17,917 nucleotides of DNA, taken from positions 1 through 17,917 of the forward strand of contig MNZT01000030.1 of assembly GCA_001873755.1 (NCBI GenBank), in the 5' to 3' direction. The notes under the pieces were generated by a model. The model ran no database searches. It was not told where the DNA came from and saw only the letters and a list, made by a program, of their open reading frames with translations. The DNA is from Candidatus Wirthbacteria bacterium CG2_30_54_11 (GTDB taxonomy: Bacteria > Patescibacteriota > CG2-30-54-11). The position numbers and the translations under genes were made by a program. Positions 1 to 9,068 of this stretch are shown in pieces. Each line of letters starts with the position of its first letter. Position 1 is the first letter of the stretch.

Positions 1-339
1 GCTCTGCTGAAATTTCTCGGCAAACAGGAACAGCGGGTGCCTGTCTTCTCCGCCGTACGTGTCGACGGCAAACGCCTCTACGAGTCAGCCCATGCCGGCA
101 AAGAAGTTGCGACCGCCGATCTCCCTGTCAGGACCATCGAGATCACCGCGATCGACCTGCTGGACTTCATCACCGCGAACAAAGCCACCGGCGGTCTGCC
201 TCGGTTCCGGCTCAGGATACACTGCTCCAAGGGGACATATGTCAGGTCTATCGTACACGATCTGGGACTGGCGCTGGGAGGATGCGCATTCGTCAGCGTA
301 CTAAGAAGGCTGGCGATCGGAACGTATACCCTAGACTAG
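1..339 (+). CDS. truB: tRNA pseudouridine(55) synthase TruB, 3' part only
   Basis: TruB makes pseudouridine 55 in the T-loop of tRNAs. The window opens inside the gene, and reading frame 1 is open from the first base. The visible 112 residues begin ALLKFLGKQEQ and contain the family motif VPVFSAVRVDGKRLYE, then CSKGTYVRSIVHDLG and the closing LRRLAIGTYTLD. The catalytic Asp region lies upstream of the window and cannot be checked. The protein stops directly after the LRR..G.YTL block, so the C-terminal PUA-type extension of E. coli TruB is missing; such short forms are, as I recall, common in reduced genomes. The TAG stop at 337-339 overlaps the stop of the convergent giant gene by two bases. 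The GTG at 37 is internal and is not the start. Confidence 0.93.
   Translation, partial: ALLKFLGKQEQRVPVFSAVRVDGKRLYESAHAGKEVATADLPVRTIEITAIDLLDFITANKATGGLPRFRLRIHCSKGTYVRSIVHDLGLALGGCAFVSVLRRLAIGTYTLD
336..339. other. Overlapping convergent stop codons in CTAG
   Basis: The plus-strand TAG of truB (337-339) and the minus-strand TAG of the giant gene (336-338) share the palindrome CTAG. There is no intergenic space, so any terminator for either gene must lie within the other's coding sequence. Confidence 0.9.
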
Positions 340-3300
340 GCATCTTCTTCATCTGCCGCCGCTTCGACGTCCTTCAGTGCCTGCATGAATCGTGTATATC
401 TGGCGGCCAATGCCAGCAAGTTGATTTCTCCGAGTTGGAAGCGCGCTTCTGGCAGCACTCCCCGTTCTGCTTCGCTTTTCATCAGTTCTTTAAAAAAAAC
501 TATCATTCGGGCTTCGCAAGCCTTCAATACTCTGAACCTATCATCACCGAAGGGATTACCAAACAGGGACTGCAATTCCTCCATCAGTTTCTTCCTCTCG
601 AGCAACAGTGTCTGATTGAACCATACCTTGATCTTTGGCTCTTCCTTAATCAAGTCCGCATCGCGTCTGCCTGGAGGGAAATTGATATCGATGGGACGAA
701 AATCTTTCAAATCAAGAGCAAATTGCGATGCCCTCTGGTTACAAATCAGCACCAGATGATGCCTGCCGTCATTACTATCCCAGATCATCAGTTGGTACCC
801 GAGTTGTTTCCCCAGGTCTTTTCGCTCTGTATGGTAAAACCTGGAGACCTTGATCATTTTCATTGCAGCCTCTTCTTTTGTGCCCCAGCCTTCGATCACA
901 GCACCTGCAGGCAGCGCATCCAATCCAATAGCTTCGCTGACAGATACCAGATCGAATTCTTTGGTCGATGCAGGATAGATAACCGCCTCGTTTTCTGCCA
1001 GCATGGGAGTAACTGGTAAATGGCGGGTTCTGACTTTATCTCGGCACTGCCGTAGTACCTCGGAAACCAAGATATCGAAAGCGACAGTGCTATCTGGGGA
1101 AATACCCGACGGGTTACAAAACGCCGTATACGCCTCCGAGAGTTTTGATTGTGGACGCTCAGATCCACTCCCATGTCCCGAGCGTCCTCCACGATTCAAT
1201 CGTTCTACCAGTTCATCGATGGTCGACTTTATCCCAAGACGTAACATTATCACTTCAGCCTGCTCACGAGTCATGACATTCCCCACGCTGTCCTCGATCG
1301 CAAAAGCAGCTATTTCCCCTGCCCCCAACGTCTCACGGATCATATCTTGGGTGATTTTGTACTCTCTGATGAAGTAGTTGATTACCGTCCGTTCCATCCA
1401 GATCCTGAATGCCTCGAGCACGACCGCATGAAACTGACTCTCACCGCCAGGCATGGATCCAAATTGCTTATAGAATTCATCACCGACCGGTTGAAAGTCT
1501 GTTCCGTCATGCGTATGCAATACACCGCCTGGTGCGAGATAGCAAACCACCAGCTTGTTGATGGAGACCGGGATATGTCCCAGCAGTTCGTCAACCATGC
1601 TATTGGTCATGGAAAAATCAATGGTCTGGATAGTTGCCGGCATACTGGCCAGCTCTGTCTCACAATGCCGGTTGAACACCCGTGATGTCAGAGGATCTCC
1701 TCTCTGGAACCGGATCATTCCGGATACTGCCCGCTGGGTAGCTTCCCACTTGTCCCACCGGGACTGAAGCCGCTGCTGCTCAGCGGTCAGATGAGCCTCC
1801 ATGGCGGTCAAGATGGCATGCTTGACGCGAACGGCGACGGGTCTATTGGTCGGATCTCGGTTAAGGGTAGCGCCACTTAAGTCCTGGTATTCGACAATGC
1901 CCTGGGGCAGTTGATCACAACTTATTAACATATTGTTCAAGTCACTCAATGTGAATTCATCCCATAGCATAGTCCCTGCACTGGCTTCCAAGTCCGGATC
2001 AGACTGTTTAAAAGCAAAGCCGGAGATGGGATACAGATCGACGACGATCTGGTCAGCACCTTCGACTTTCTTATCGATCCGCTTCCGTTGCATATCTCGG
2101 GTGCTAGAGACGATAACCCTGATCTTCTCCTCCAGACTCCCAAACTCTCCTTCCAGTCTCGAGGTTTCGGCTGCATCTTCCATCTTTCGCCGAGCGTCCT
2201 CCTCCATTCGCTGTCTCACTTGGCCTATCTCTTTACTGACACCCTCGATCTGGTGAACCATGCCACGAAGCAAATCCAAAACGTCACCGCGCATCTCTTC
2301 ACATGCGACGGGTAATGCTGCGAGCAGTGCATACCTGCACCAGAGAGCCTGGATGGTCGGGGCAGACCCGGCGTCCCACGGTATCTCCCCACCTGCTGTC
2401 TGGATGCTGACCCCGGTCAACTGGGACAGAATATCGGCCGTACCGGCCAAAACAGACCAGTCTGTCGCCGTATCTGCGAAACTAAAACCGGCAGTGATGG
2501 TGGACGGATGATCCTCTGACGACAAAAGCGAACAGGTCTGCCGCCCCTGTTCCCTGGGATCTCTGAGCATCTTCCAACTCTCCTGGAACGACATTGTTTC
2601 CCTCAACTCACCTTCTTTCGGTGTCAAACCCGAAATCAGACCCGGCAAGTCCCGGTGCAGAAAATCTGCTACCGGCCCAGCAGCCGTCAGCGCGGCAATC
2701 CCTGAAAAAATCTGTCTGGCCTGATCTGCTGCTTGCTCGGCCGATCTCAACATGGTCTCGTTCTGCAGTGGCTCCCAATCCTCTCCTACAGCCCGGTCGA
2801 ACACGGTCTGCCCCGGACCGTTCTCCGGACGAAGATGCCGGATGTCAGTGAGTTTCAGTTTAAGGTCTCCAGCCTGGAGCAGGACCGGATCGTCAGAACT
2901 TTTACTACTCCATGCCCCGATCGCTTTCTTGGCGGCCTGACCAGCACGAAGGACCTTTGTCTGCATCGCAAGCGCTTCTACCTGACGTAGAACATCTCTC
3001 TGTGCCCTAGCCTCTGGCGAAAGCAGGCTCGCCCACCCATCGCTGTTGCTGACCATCCGATAGAGCGCTGCTCCTGCGACCACGGACCTGCCTGGGTCAC
3101 CCTGCCAATTCTCCAGACTGGAAAACAGTTTCGTCATCTCAACTTGGATACTCAGTGGCACCGATATCCCGTTTTCCAACGGTGTCATCGCAGCAAGTCC
3201 GCTTTCAAATGCCCGAGCCTGTTGACTCACAAAGCCATTCCATGTCTGAAGTGCTTTCTCGGCTCGCTGATGCAGTAAGGCAAAACTGCCGCTGTTGATG

Positions 3301-6300
3301 TCGATGCCCTGTCCTTGACAGTCGAGGAGGATCGTCCCCTTTGCCTGATCACGCAGCAGCCAGCAGGTATCCAGCAGATCGACATCATCAGCCAGAGACT
3401 TCGGCGCTTCCTCCGCCCTCAGTACGGCAGCCTCAAACGGCTTCAGAGCTTCGGCCGCGCTCGCCTCCAGTGCCTCCCAGACCGGCTGCTGATCTCCCAG
3501 CACCCTCCCATAGACGGAAGCACGCTCCCCTTCTTTCAGCGCCCGGGCTAGATCCGATTCCTTTTTCATTCCCAGCCGAACAATAACTGTTTTCTGCAAT
3601 TCGCAGGCAGCGCTGCCATCAAACCCCGGTATATGTGCAACCATATCGAGCAGCGCCGTCAATCTGATCAGCTGTCCGCGCGGGAATAGCTCCGACTTCG
3701 CGAGTTTGGACTCGATCTGCCTCAGGATCTCATTGAGCATCCCACCGAACCGCTCCGGCTCATAGACGGCGCTGATCGCCATGCACTCCAGAGCATCTAT
3801 CCATCTCGCTCCTTGATCCGCTCCTTTGCTTTCAAACTCGCGGGCGAGAGCGACAATATGCTCTTCTGCCTTGCCGTCTACCGCTACTCTTCCAAAATAA
3901 TGCTGCACATTTCCCATCGCCGCTATGGCTTTTAATTCTGGCAATTGCTTCTGAACCGTTGATCTCGCATCTTCTCCATTTGGATAGCGTGAGCACAGAT
4001 CCGACCGCACCATGAGCCACCTAACGGCTTCATCGACCTGGCTGTACTTGAGTGCCATGACCATGGCTCGCGCGACCGGTTCTGACCCGACTGGCGGCTG
4101 TTCCATGAATGAAGCGCACATCTCCTGATGTTCCTTTGCGACTCTGAGTACCCCTTGTATCGGCACCAATAATGCTGATCTCTGACCTGGTTCGCTGGTC
4201 GGTATCCTGCTTGCACGGTCTGAAAGTGAGATCCGGCAGGCGAGTTCAAAACCGGCCATGATCTCTTTCGTGCCGCTCGATGCATCCGGGAGGACCAGTA
4301 GAGAGATCACCCTGTCACATGATGGTCTGATAGATGCCAAGAAGCGTTCCTGATGCTGAGTGCCTCCCCTTTTGAGATGGAGTTCGGACTGAGCAACGGC
4401 GACACCCAGGTCGAGCAGGCTGTCTGCGAGAGCGAGAGGAGAAGACCGTTTGCTCTCCAGCAGTGCCATAAATCCCAGATCCTGCTTATCCTCTAAGAGG
4501 TCACTGGCTGCCCACAGCGCAAAGGTCCGTATTCTGTCGTCCTCCCGCATCGAATGCCTGCGATCCCCTCTGACGGACATCTGCCTCACAGCCTGTATCC
4601 TGCTCTTGATCTCTGCTTGATCTACCCCGATGATGCAACCATAGGCCATCAAGGCCTGCAGCGCTATCTGCCGGTCGTGTTCATCGAACCGCTTATTCCC
4701 TTGCAAAGATGCTAGATACGTGACAGGTTCTTTAAAGTCGAGAAAAATGTTGATCGTACGCTGAAAAAGGCTGAGATCAGCCCGAGATCCCTCATACCAC
4801 AGGTCACCGAGCTCCAGGACGGGAGTTATGTTCACTTTTGGCTGTGCCTCTGTTGGTGGAAGATGGTCTAGTGGCAGACGATCGAGAACTCCATTTCCGA
4901 TCTCAGGCATGCCTACAGGCAACAGTCCAGGATCTGTCTCCGCCGTAGTTCGGGCAGAGTGAACGAGCAGGGCATCCACCTGTCGATCAAATCCCGTACA
5001 ATTCGTCTGCAGCATCCCTGCCCCAATGGTCCATACCATGCTACCGCGCTGAGGAGTCTTTGCCAGAATATCCCTGTCCCACGCCTTCAGACTCCTCTTT
5101 ACCCAAAAATTACCGCCTAAGGCAGTAATCGTCACACTGCCAGGAACGGGTACGTCAGACTGAATCTGATATGCGACCGAATCCAGAGATCCATCTTGGA
5201 TGACGGCTACGCCGATCCTCCAAGGGACATCTTGCTCAGCACTATCTTTTCGGGCTCCCGTCAGAAAATCCGGCAATCCTGCCTGATTTCGAAGCACAGA
5301 AACGCCCGTGAAATATCCTTTGATCGCTTGCTCGTTCTTGCCATCCGCTCCGCTCCCGATTACCTCCCTGAACCAGACCGTATCCTCCGGTTCATGATAG
5401 GCACATCCGAGCAGAAAACTCGCGGCAGACCGTACCATGGGACGATCTTCGCCCAAAAGAAGCTGCCGGGAAAATTGTTTCCGCTGTTCCAGCGACAGTT
5501 TTTGAAGTGCTTCGAGCAAGGCGTTGCCCGGCTGATCCCTGGGGGAATCACCCCAGGCCTGGACCTGGCGTTCAGCCGGATCGATTTTCACCCGGGTATG
5601 CAGGAGGTCCCTCCCGAATGCATCCCCCAGCAGAAATGACCGGATACTGTCTCCCCGGGCACCGGACAGCAGTTGTACTATCGTCTCAAAATGACCACTT
5701 CCAGCCGTTATTGCTTCTCCCCATAGGTATGCCAGTCTCTCCCGCGCCCAACTGCGCTGGTCCTCATCGAAGAGGTCGCTCGACCCGACCCACTCAACCA
5801 GTATCCCGAACTGTTCAGGATCAGCCATGATCCGTTCTTCGGAAATAGCCGAGCCAAATACGCTCTGGATGTACTCTGCTCGCTTATTGGGTGGGGAAGA
5901 GCGATAGAACAGATCTCCGGTCAACCGCATGAGCAGGACCCCAAGACGCTGATGCAGTCTGTCGACCAGCGCGACAGCAGGAGGATCGAGCTGTTGGCCA
6001 TATGGCTCACTTCCCAGCCGGGCGACGAGCCGGGAGACCGACTCGGCATGCCGGTCTGGATCCCGGGGGGAAGCCCGCCAGAAGACATAGATCTGATCAA
6101 CAATTCGCTGCACTTCAACAAGGTCAGTCCCCCTCTCAAGGGCATGTATGAGATCCTTGTGTCCTTCTACCTCCGGGAGAGGCTCCGGGCGTTCCATGCC
6201 TCTCTGACGTGCGGCCTCTCTGGCCATGCCAGGTACTCCCTCCGTCTGGCCTCTCATGGCAACCTCGACCTGTGCGCTGAACTCCCTGGCAAAAGGCTGA

Positions 6301-7634
6301 ATCCCGCCATCGAGCGTCCAAAGGAAGTCCTGACCGGGCTGCAGGAGGTGCTCCTTTGCAGCCACCAGCCACTCAGCATACGATATCCATTCCTCGGCGT
6401 TACGATCTACAAACCAACCAGCGTCGAACCCGGATAATTTCACCTGAAGCACTTCACCGTCAAAACGCCATTCCCCTACAAATGTTCCATAGTCACAGGG
6501 ATAATGGATTTCCTTATTATTTTTATCATCCTTATCTTGTAGTGGTTCCCGGTAAAAAACGAATGGCGCACTCATTATCCCTTTCAGTTTCTCAGGGGTA
6601 TCTCGTCCCTCCGCCACCAACCGCGCTGCCCAGAGAGCACCCGATGCTCCGAACAGACTCACCTCAAGAGGCTGTAATTCGCTCATCGCTTTGGTGGTAT
6701 CCACCTGGAGAAATTGCGCTTGGCCTCGACGGCGGACTTTTGCATGTTTCTGAGCAAGCGTATTACTCCGCGCAAGCACCCCCCCCGACTCCGATAGTTT
6801 CTTGATTACAGCACGAATTTCAGGTATCCGTGCTGTATCAGCGGCTGCTATCCCCTGTCCGATCTGAATCCCAAGCATCGCCAGATAGGGACGCTGCGGA
6901 TTCGCACGCATTGTGAAAAAGTCAGCCACCTGCATCATGTCGCCATCACGAGATGGCTTCGGCACTGCCCTTTTGAACCGCTCGACATAGGCCATGATCT
7001 CATCGAGCGGCATCGCGGCGAGCAGAGAGAACACGTTGGCCTGGCCATTGAACTGGTAAGCGTCGCGTAACAGATACCGCCAGAGCTGCGGATCAGAATG
7101 CAACTCAGTAAGCAAGAGGTCAAGTATCTGCCTGTTCCGGTCAAGGTCTGCATGTTCGGACCTGCACATGAGGACAAACGCCATACGCTGAGACAGTGCC
7201 ATAGACTCTCCGGACGCGTCTGACTCTCCTCGGCCTTGCGAATGCTGTCTCATGAGTTCGATTATCCCGGCAGGCTCTGTTCCAAAAGCAATGGTAGCGG
7301 CTTCGTCATCTGAAAATCCCAGCTGTTCCTGTAGCTCTACTACACTGTCCGCCTCATGAGAATGTGCATAGATCATCCTGATGCGTTCAAGGAACAGGAT
7401 CATGCGGTCACTAGGCACTTCGGCCGACAAATTAAGGAACTCCGTACAAATACGTGCGATATCATCATTCCCGCTCTGAATACCCACGACCAGCGTGTCG
7501 ACAACAAACTGGGCGCAGGCAGATCCCTCAGTTTCGGCTGCAGTTTGGACGACACGAAAAAGATCCGAACAAACCGCCGGCGTCTTCAGATCATCGAGAG
7601 TATAGTTCTGCCAGGCTGATTCAACCTCAGTCAT
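336..7634 (-). CDS. Giant protein of unknown function (about 2,432 aa)
   Basis: I do not recognise this protein. It is an uninterrupted frame. The chosen start is the ATG at 7632-7634 (MTEVESAWQN), because a good promoter lies just upstream and the transcript would begin after the in-frame TTG at 7712. An AAAAGG lies four bases before the ATG. Seen in the translation: no signal peptide, no hydrophobic membrane segment and no Walker A motif. The N-terminal third is mostly helical and Leu/Ala-rich, with an aromatic, probably beta-containing stretch near residues 375-420 and another near 800-950. A charged coiled coil lies near 1790-1860 (QVRQRMEEDARRKMEDAAE). A region near 2010-2050 holds the odd motif GGVLHTHDGTDF. 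The C-terminus is helical and ends in the acidic tail AAADEEDA. A large cytosolic scaffold or helical-repeat protein is a guess. It converges on truB, and its 5' side is bounded by an insertion sequence. Confidence 0.9.
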   Translation of the reverse strand: MTEVESAWQNYTLDDLKTPAVCSDLFRVVQTAAETEGSACAQFVVDTLVVGIQSGNDDIARICTEFLNLSAEVPSDRMILFLERIRMIYAHSHEADSVVELQEQLGFSDDEAATIAFGTEPAGIIELMRQHSQGRGESDASGESMALSQRMAFVLMCRSEHADLDRNRQILDLLLTELHSDPQLWRYLLRDAYQFNGQANVFSLLAAMPLDEIMAYVERFKRAVPKPSRDGDMMQVADFFTMRANPQRPYLAMLGIQIGQGIAAADTARIPEIRAVIKKLSESGGVLARSNTLAQKHAKVRRRGQAQFLQVDTTKAMSELQPLEVSLFGASGALWAARLVAEGRDTPEKLKGIMSAPFVFYREPLQDKDDKNNKEIHYPCDYGTFVGEWRFDGEVLQVKLSGFDAGWFVDRNAEEWISYAEWLVAAKEHLLQPGQDFLWTLDGGIQPFAREFSAQVEVAMRGQTEGVPGMAREAARQRGMERPEPLPEVEGHKDLIHALERGTDLVEVQRIVDQIYVFWRASPRDPDRHAESVSRLVARLGSEPYGQQLDPPAVALVDRLHQRLGVLLMRLTGDLFYRSSPPNKRAEYIQSVFGSAISEERIMADPEQFGILVEWVGSSDLFDEDQRSWARERLAYLWGEAITAGSGHFETIVQLLSGARGDSIRSFLLGDAFGRDLLHTRVKIDPAERQVQAWGDSPRDQPGNALLEALQKLSLEQRKQFSRQLLLGEDRPMVRSAASFLLGCAYHEPEDTVWFREVIGSGADGKNEQAIKGYFTGVSVLRNQAGLPDFLTGARKDSAEQDVPWRIGVAVIQDGSLDSVAYQIQSDVPVPGSVTITALGGNFWVKRSLKAWDRDILAKTPQRGSMVWTIGAGMLQTNCTGFDRQVDALLVHSARTTAETDPGLLPVGMPEIGNGVLDRLPLDHLPPTEAQPKVNITPVLELGDLWYEGSRADLSLFQRTINIFLDFKEPVTYLASLQGNKRFDEHDRQIALQALMAYGCIIGVDQAEIKSRIQAVRQMSVRGDRRHSMREDDRIRTFALWAASDLLEDKQDLGFMALLESKRSSPLALADSLLDLGVAVAQSELHLKRGGTQHQERFLASIRPSCDRVISLLVLPDASSGTKEIMAGFELACRISLSDRASRIPTSEPGQRSALLVPIQGVLRVAKEHQEMCASFMEQPPVGSEPVARAMVMALKYSQVDEAVRWLMVRSDLCSRYPNGEDARSTVQKQLPELKAIAAMGNVQHYFGRVAVDGKAEEHIVALAREFESKGADQGARWIDALECMAISAVYEPERFGGMLNEILRQIESKLAKSELFPRGQLIRLTALLDMVAHIPGFDGSAACELQKTVIVRLGMKKESDLARALKEGERASVYGRVLGDQQPVWEALEASAAEALKPFEAAVLRAEEAPKSLADDVDLLDTCWLLRDQAKGTILLDCQGQGIDINSGSFALLHQRAEKALQTWNGFVSQQARAFESGLAAMTPLENGISVPLSIQVEMTKLFSSLENWQGDPGRSVVAGAALYRMVSNSDGWASLLSPEARAQRDVLRQVEALAMQTKVLRAGQAAKKAIGAWSSKSSDDPVLLQAGDLKLKLTDIRHLRPENGPGQTVFDRAVGEDWEPLQNETMLRSAEQAADQARQIFSGIAALTAAGPVADFLHRDLPGLISGLTPKEGELRETMSFQESWKMLRDPREQGRQTCSLLSSEDHPSTITAGFSFADTATDWSVLAGTADILSQLTGVSIQTAGGEIPWDAGSAPTIQALWCRYALLAALPVACEEMRGDVLDLLRGMVHQIEGVSKEIGQVRQRMEEDARRKMEDAAETSRLEGEFGSLEEKIRVIVSSTRDMQRKRIDKKVEGADQIVVDLYPISGFAFKQSDPDLEASAGTMLWDEFTLSDLNNMLISCDQLPQGIVEYQDLSGATLNRDPTNRPVAVRVKHAILTAMEAHLTAEQQRLQSRWDKWEATQRAVSGMIRFQRGDPLTSRVFNRHCETELASMPATIQTIDFSMTNSMVDELLGHIPVSINKLVVCYLAPGGVLHTHDGTDFQPVGDEFYKQFGSMPGGESQFHAVVLEAFRIWMERTVINYFIREYKITQDMIRETLGAGEIAAFAIEDSVGNVMTREQAEVIMLRLGIKSTIDELVERLNRGGRSGHGSGSERPQSKLSEAYTAFCNPSGISPDSTVAFDILVSEVLRQCRDKVRTRHLPVTPMLAENEAVIYPASTKEFDLVSVSEAIGLDALPAGAVIEGWGTKEEAAMKMIKVSRFYHTERKDLGKQLGYQLMIWDSNDGRHHLVLICNQRASQFALDLKDFRPIDINFPPGRRDADLIKEEPKIKVWFNQTLLLERKKLMEELQSLFGNPFGDDRFRVLKACEARMIVFFKELMKSEAERGVLPEARFQLGEINLLALAARYTRFMQALKDVEAAADEEDA

Positions 7635-7665
7635 CCGGCCTTTTGAGGTAAGAAGTAGGTGGCAT

Positions 7666-7694
7666 AGTATACCCTGTTTGCCGTTCGCAGTCCA
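7666..7694 (-). promoter_or_regulatory. Sigma70-like promoter of the giant gene
   Basis: Read on the minus strand, a TGGACT (-35, 4 of 6 matches, 7689-7694) is followed after 17 bases by TATACT (-10, 5 of 6 matches, 7666-7671). The predicted RNA start falls near 7655-7660, about 20-25 bases before the ATG at 7634. The match was made by eye. Confidence 0.55.
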
Positions 7695-7707
7695 TGCTAC
7701 GAATCTT

Positions 7708-7742
7708 ATCAACTAAAATGTAATCATGAGGGTGGTAAAAGG
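7708..7742 (+). repeat. Left terminal inverted repeat of the insertion sequence
   Basis: It begins ATCAACTAAAATGTAATCAT and ends GGTAAAAGG, 16 bases before the transposase ATG. It pairs with the right end after a few single-base differences and small gaps. The exact outer limit is uncertain by a few bases. Confidence 0.7.
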
Positions 7743-7758
7743 ATGTTAGGCTGTAGGC

Positions 7759-8919
7759 ATGGATATGCACAGCAAAAACCAACTGACCGCGGCAGTAGCT
7801 CCGCGCTACATCCAGGTATCAAAAATAGAGAAGCACGTCATCCTGGATGAGTATTGTGCCAATACTGGCCTCAATCGTAACTACGCAACTCGTAAGCTGA
7901 AACGGGAATTTCTGGATCCACCCGAAGAAAGAAGCGTCAGAAAACGTAACAGACCAAGCATCTACGGAGAAGTATTAGCGCCGCTCATCACTCTTTGGGA
8001 AACCGCCGATAGCCCTTGCGGTTGGAGACTCAAGGAACTGCTCCCTGACCTCATACAAAAAGCCATCAGCTACGACGAACTACCAGTCTCTGAAGAGCAA
8101 ATAGCATTGCTGCTCAGCATCAGTTCATCCACCATCGACCGTATGCTCAAAGGCCAATGGAGGCTGAAACGAAAGAAGACGAACAGCCAAACCAGGAAAG
8201 GAAACCCATACACCATGATCCCTTTTGCCGTCGACTGTGGGAAAGTGTGTTCCATTGGTATACTGGAGATCGATCTGGTTGCTCATTGTGGAGGTTCTGC
8301 TGTGGGTCGTTTTGTGAATACGCTTTCCACTACCGAATTCATTACTGGCTGGCAGGAATCAGAAGCCATCAGGGGCAAGCACAAAGAGGCCGTGAGAGCA
8401 GGGCTGGTAGAGATCCAAAAACGGCTCCCCATTCCCTTGAAAGGCATTGATTTTGATAGCGGCTCCGAGTTCGTGAATGACGTGATCTGGCAATTCTGCC
8501 AGGAGATGAAACTGACGATCTCCAAGAGCAGACCCTACACCAAGAACGACAATGCCCATATTGAACAGAAGAACTGGACAAATGTGCGGAGGGTCATTGG
8601 GTACTTGAGGTTTGACACCGAGGAAGAGCTGAAGCTCCTCAATGATCTCTACCGAAACGAACTGAGACTCTACATAAATTTCTTTCAACCATCCGGCAAG
8701 CTGATCAGCAAGCAGAGAGTCGGTAGTAGGGTGAAACGAGTCTATGACAAGCCAAAAACGCCGTATCGCCGCATTTTGGAAAGAGACGACGTTGACCCTG
8801 CTAACAAGAGGAAACTAAAGGCTATCTACGACGAACTGAATCCATTTGAGCTTAAAAGAAGAATCGATGACAAACTGGCGAAACTTGTTTCATTAACGCA
8901 ACGGAAAGGTGCAGCTTGA
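7759..8919 (+). CDS. DDE integrase-type transposase
   Basis: This 386-residue transposase cuts and joins the ends of its element. Residues 18-50 form a helix-turn-helix-like segment (HVILDEYCANTGLNRNYATRKL) used to bind the ends; a second HTH-like segment lies near 110-130 (SEEQIALLLSISSSTIDRML). The rve-type catalytic core follows. The probable acidic triad is D172 (LEIDLVAH), D233 (DFDSGSEFVN) and E269 (NAHIEQKNW); the last two are separated by 35 residues, the canonical D(35)E spacing. All three are present and the frame is intact, so the enzyme could be active. The ATG at 7759 fits the left repeat; a second in-frame ATG lies two codons later. The family is IS481-like or ISNCY-like; I am sure of the fold but not of the family. 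Confidence 0.9.
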   Translation: MDMHSKNQLTAAVAPRYIQVSKIEKHVILDEYCANTGLNRNYATRKLKREFLDPPEERSVRKRNRPSIYGEVLAPLITLWETADSPCGWRLKELLPDLIQKAISYDELPVSEEQIALLLSISSSTIDRMLKGQWRLKRKKTNSQTRKGNPYTMIPFAVDCGKVCSIGILEIDLVAHCGGSAVGRFVNTLSTTEFITGWQESEAIRGKHKEAVRAGLVEIQKRLPIPLKGIDFDSGSEFVNDVIWQFCQEMKLTISKSRPYTKNDNAHIEQKNWTNVRRVIGYLRFDTEEELKLLNDLYRNELRLYINFFQPSGKLISKQRVGSRVKRVYDKPKTPYRRILERDDVDPANKRKLKAIYDELNPFELKRRIDDKLAKLVSLTQRKGAA

Positions 8920-8923
8920 GACC

Positions 8924-8961
8924 CCTTTTACCTACTGAGCATAGTTACATTTTTAGATGAT
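8924..8961 (-). repeat. Right terminal inverted repeat of the insertion sequence
   Basis: The reverse complement begins ATCATCTAAAAATGTAACTA and ends GGTAAAAGG, matching the left end. It starts five bases after the transposase stop. Confidence 0.7.
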
Positions 8962-8972
8962 TTGACACGCCC

Positions 8973-9023
8973 TTCAGGCTCGTCTTCGTCTCGATTTCGT
9001 ACCCTCGTTCAGGCTCATCTTCG
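8973..9023 (+). repeat. Two 16-bp direct repeats before the ATP-grasp gene
   Basis: TTCAGGCTCGTCTTCG at 8973-8988 recurs as TTCAGGCTCATCTTCG at 9008-9023, with 15 of 16 bases identical and a 35-bp period. It lies between the insertion sequence and the ATP-grasp start. It could be an operator pair or a remnant of a dispersed repeat; nothing here decides which. Confidence 0.6.
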
Positions 9024-9068
9024 AGTGTACAAGACTGGATCATTTTTTAGAGAGGTGCTCAAGAAATC

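Larger units (their letters stand above)
7708..8961 (+). mobile_element. Complete insertion sequence with integrase-type transposase
   Basis: About 1.25 kb bounded by imperfect inverted repeats: 7708-7742 on the left and 8924-8961 on the right. The outer blocks ATCAACTAAAATGTAA and, on the other strand, ATCATCTAAAAATGTAA match closely; an inner GGTAAAAGG is also shared. One transposase gene fills the interior. No convincing target duplication is visible; only a TT flanks each side. The transposase resembles the IS481/ISNCY-type group with an rve-like core, but I cannot assign the family firmly. The element ends about 14 bases before the -35 box of the giant gene, leaving that promoter intact. 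Confidence 0.8.

Noticed and set aside
282..1019. A 245-codon plus-strand frame across the 3' end of the giant gene
   Set aside because: It overlaps truB and runs antisense to the giant frame; its translation is rich in Cys, Phe and His with no domain, as expected of a shadow.
7635..7712. Extension of the giant protein to a TTG start at 7712
   Set aside because: The added 26 codons span the likely promoter, so they would lie upstream of the RNA start, and TTG is a weaker start than the ATG at 7634.
7700..8970. Target-site duplication of the integrase-type IS
   Set aside because: Several possible boundaries were tried; only TT flanks both ends, which is too short to be meaningful.
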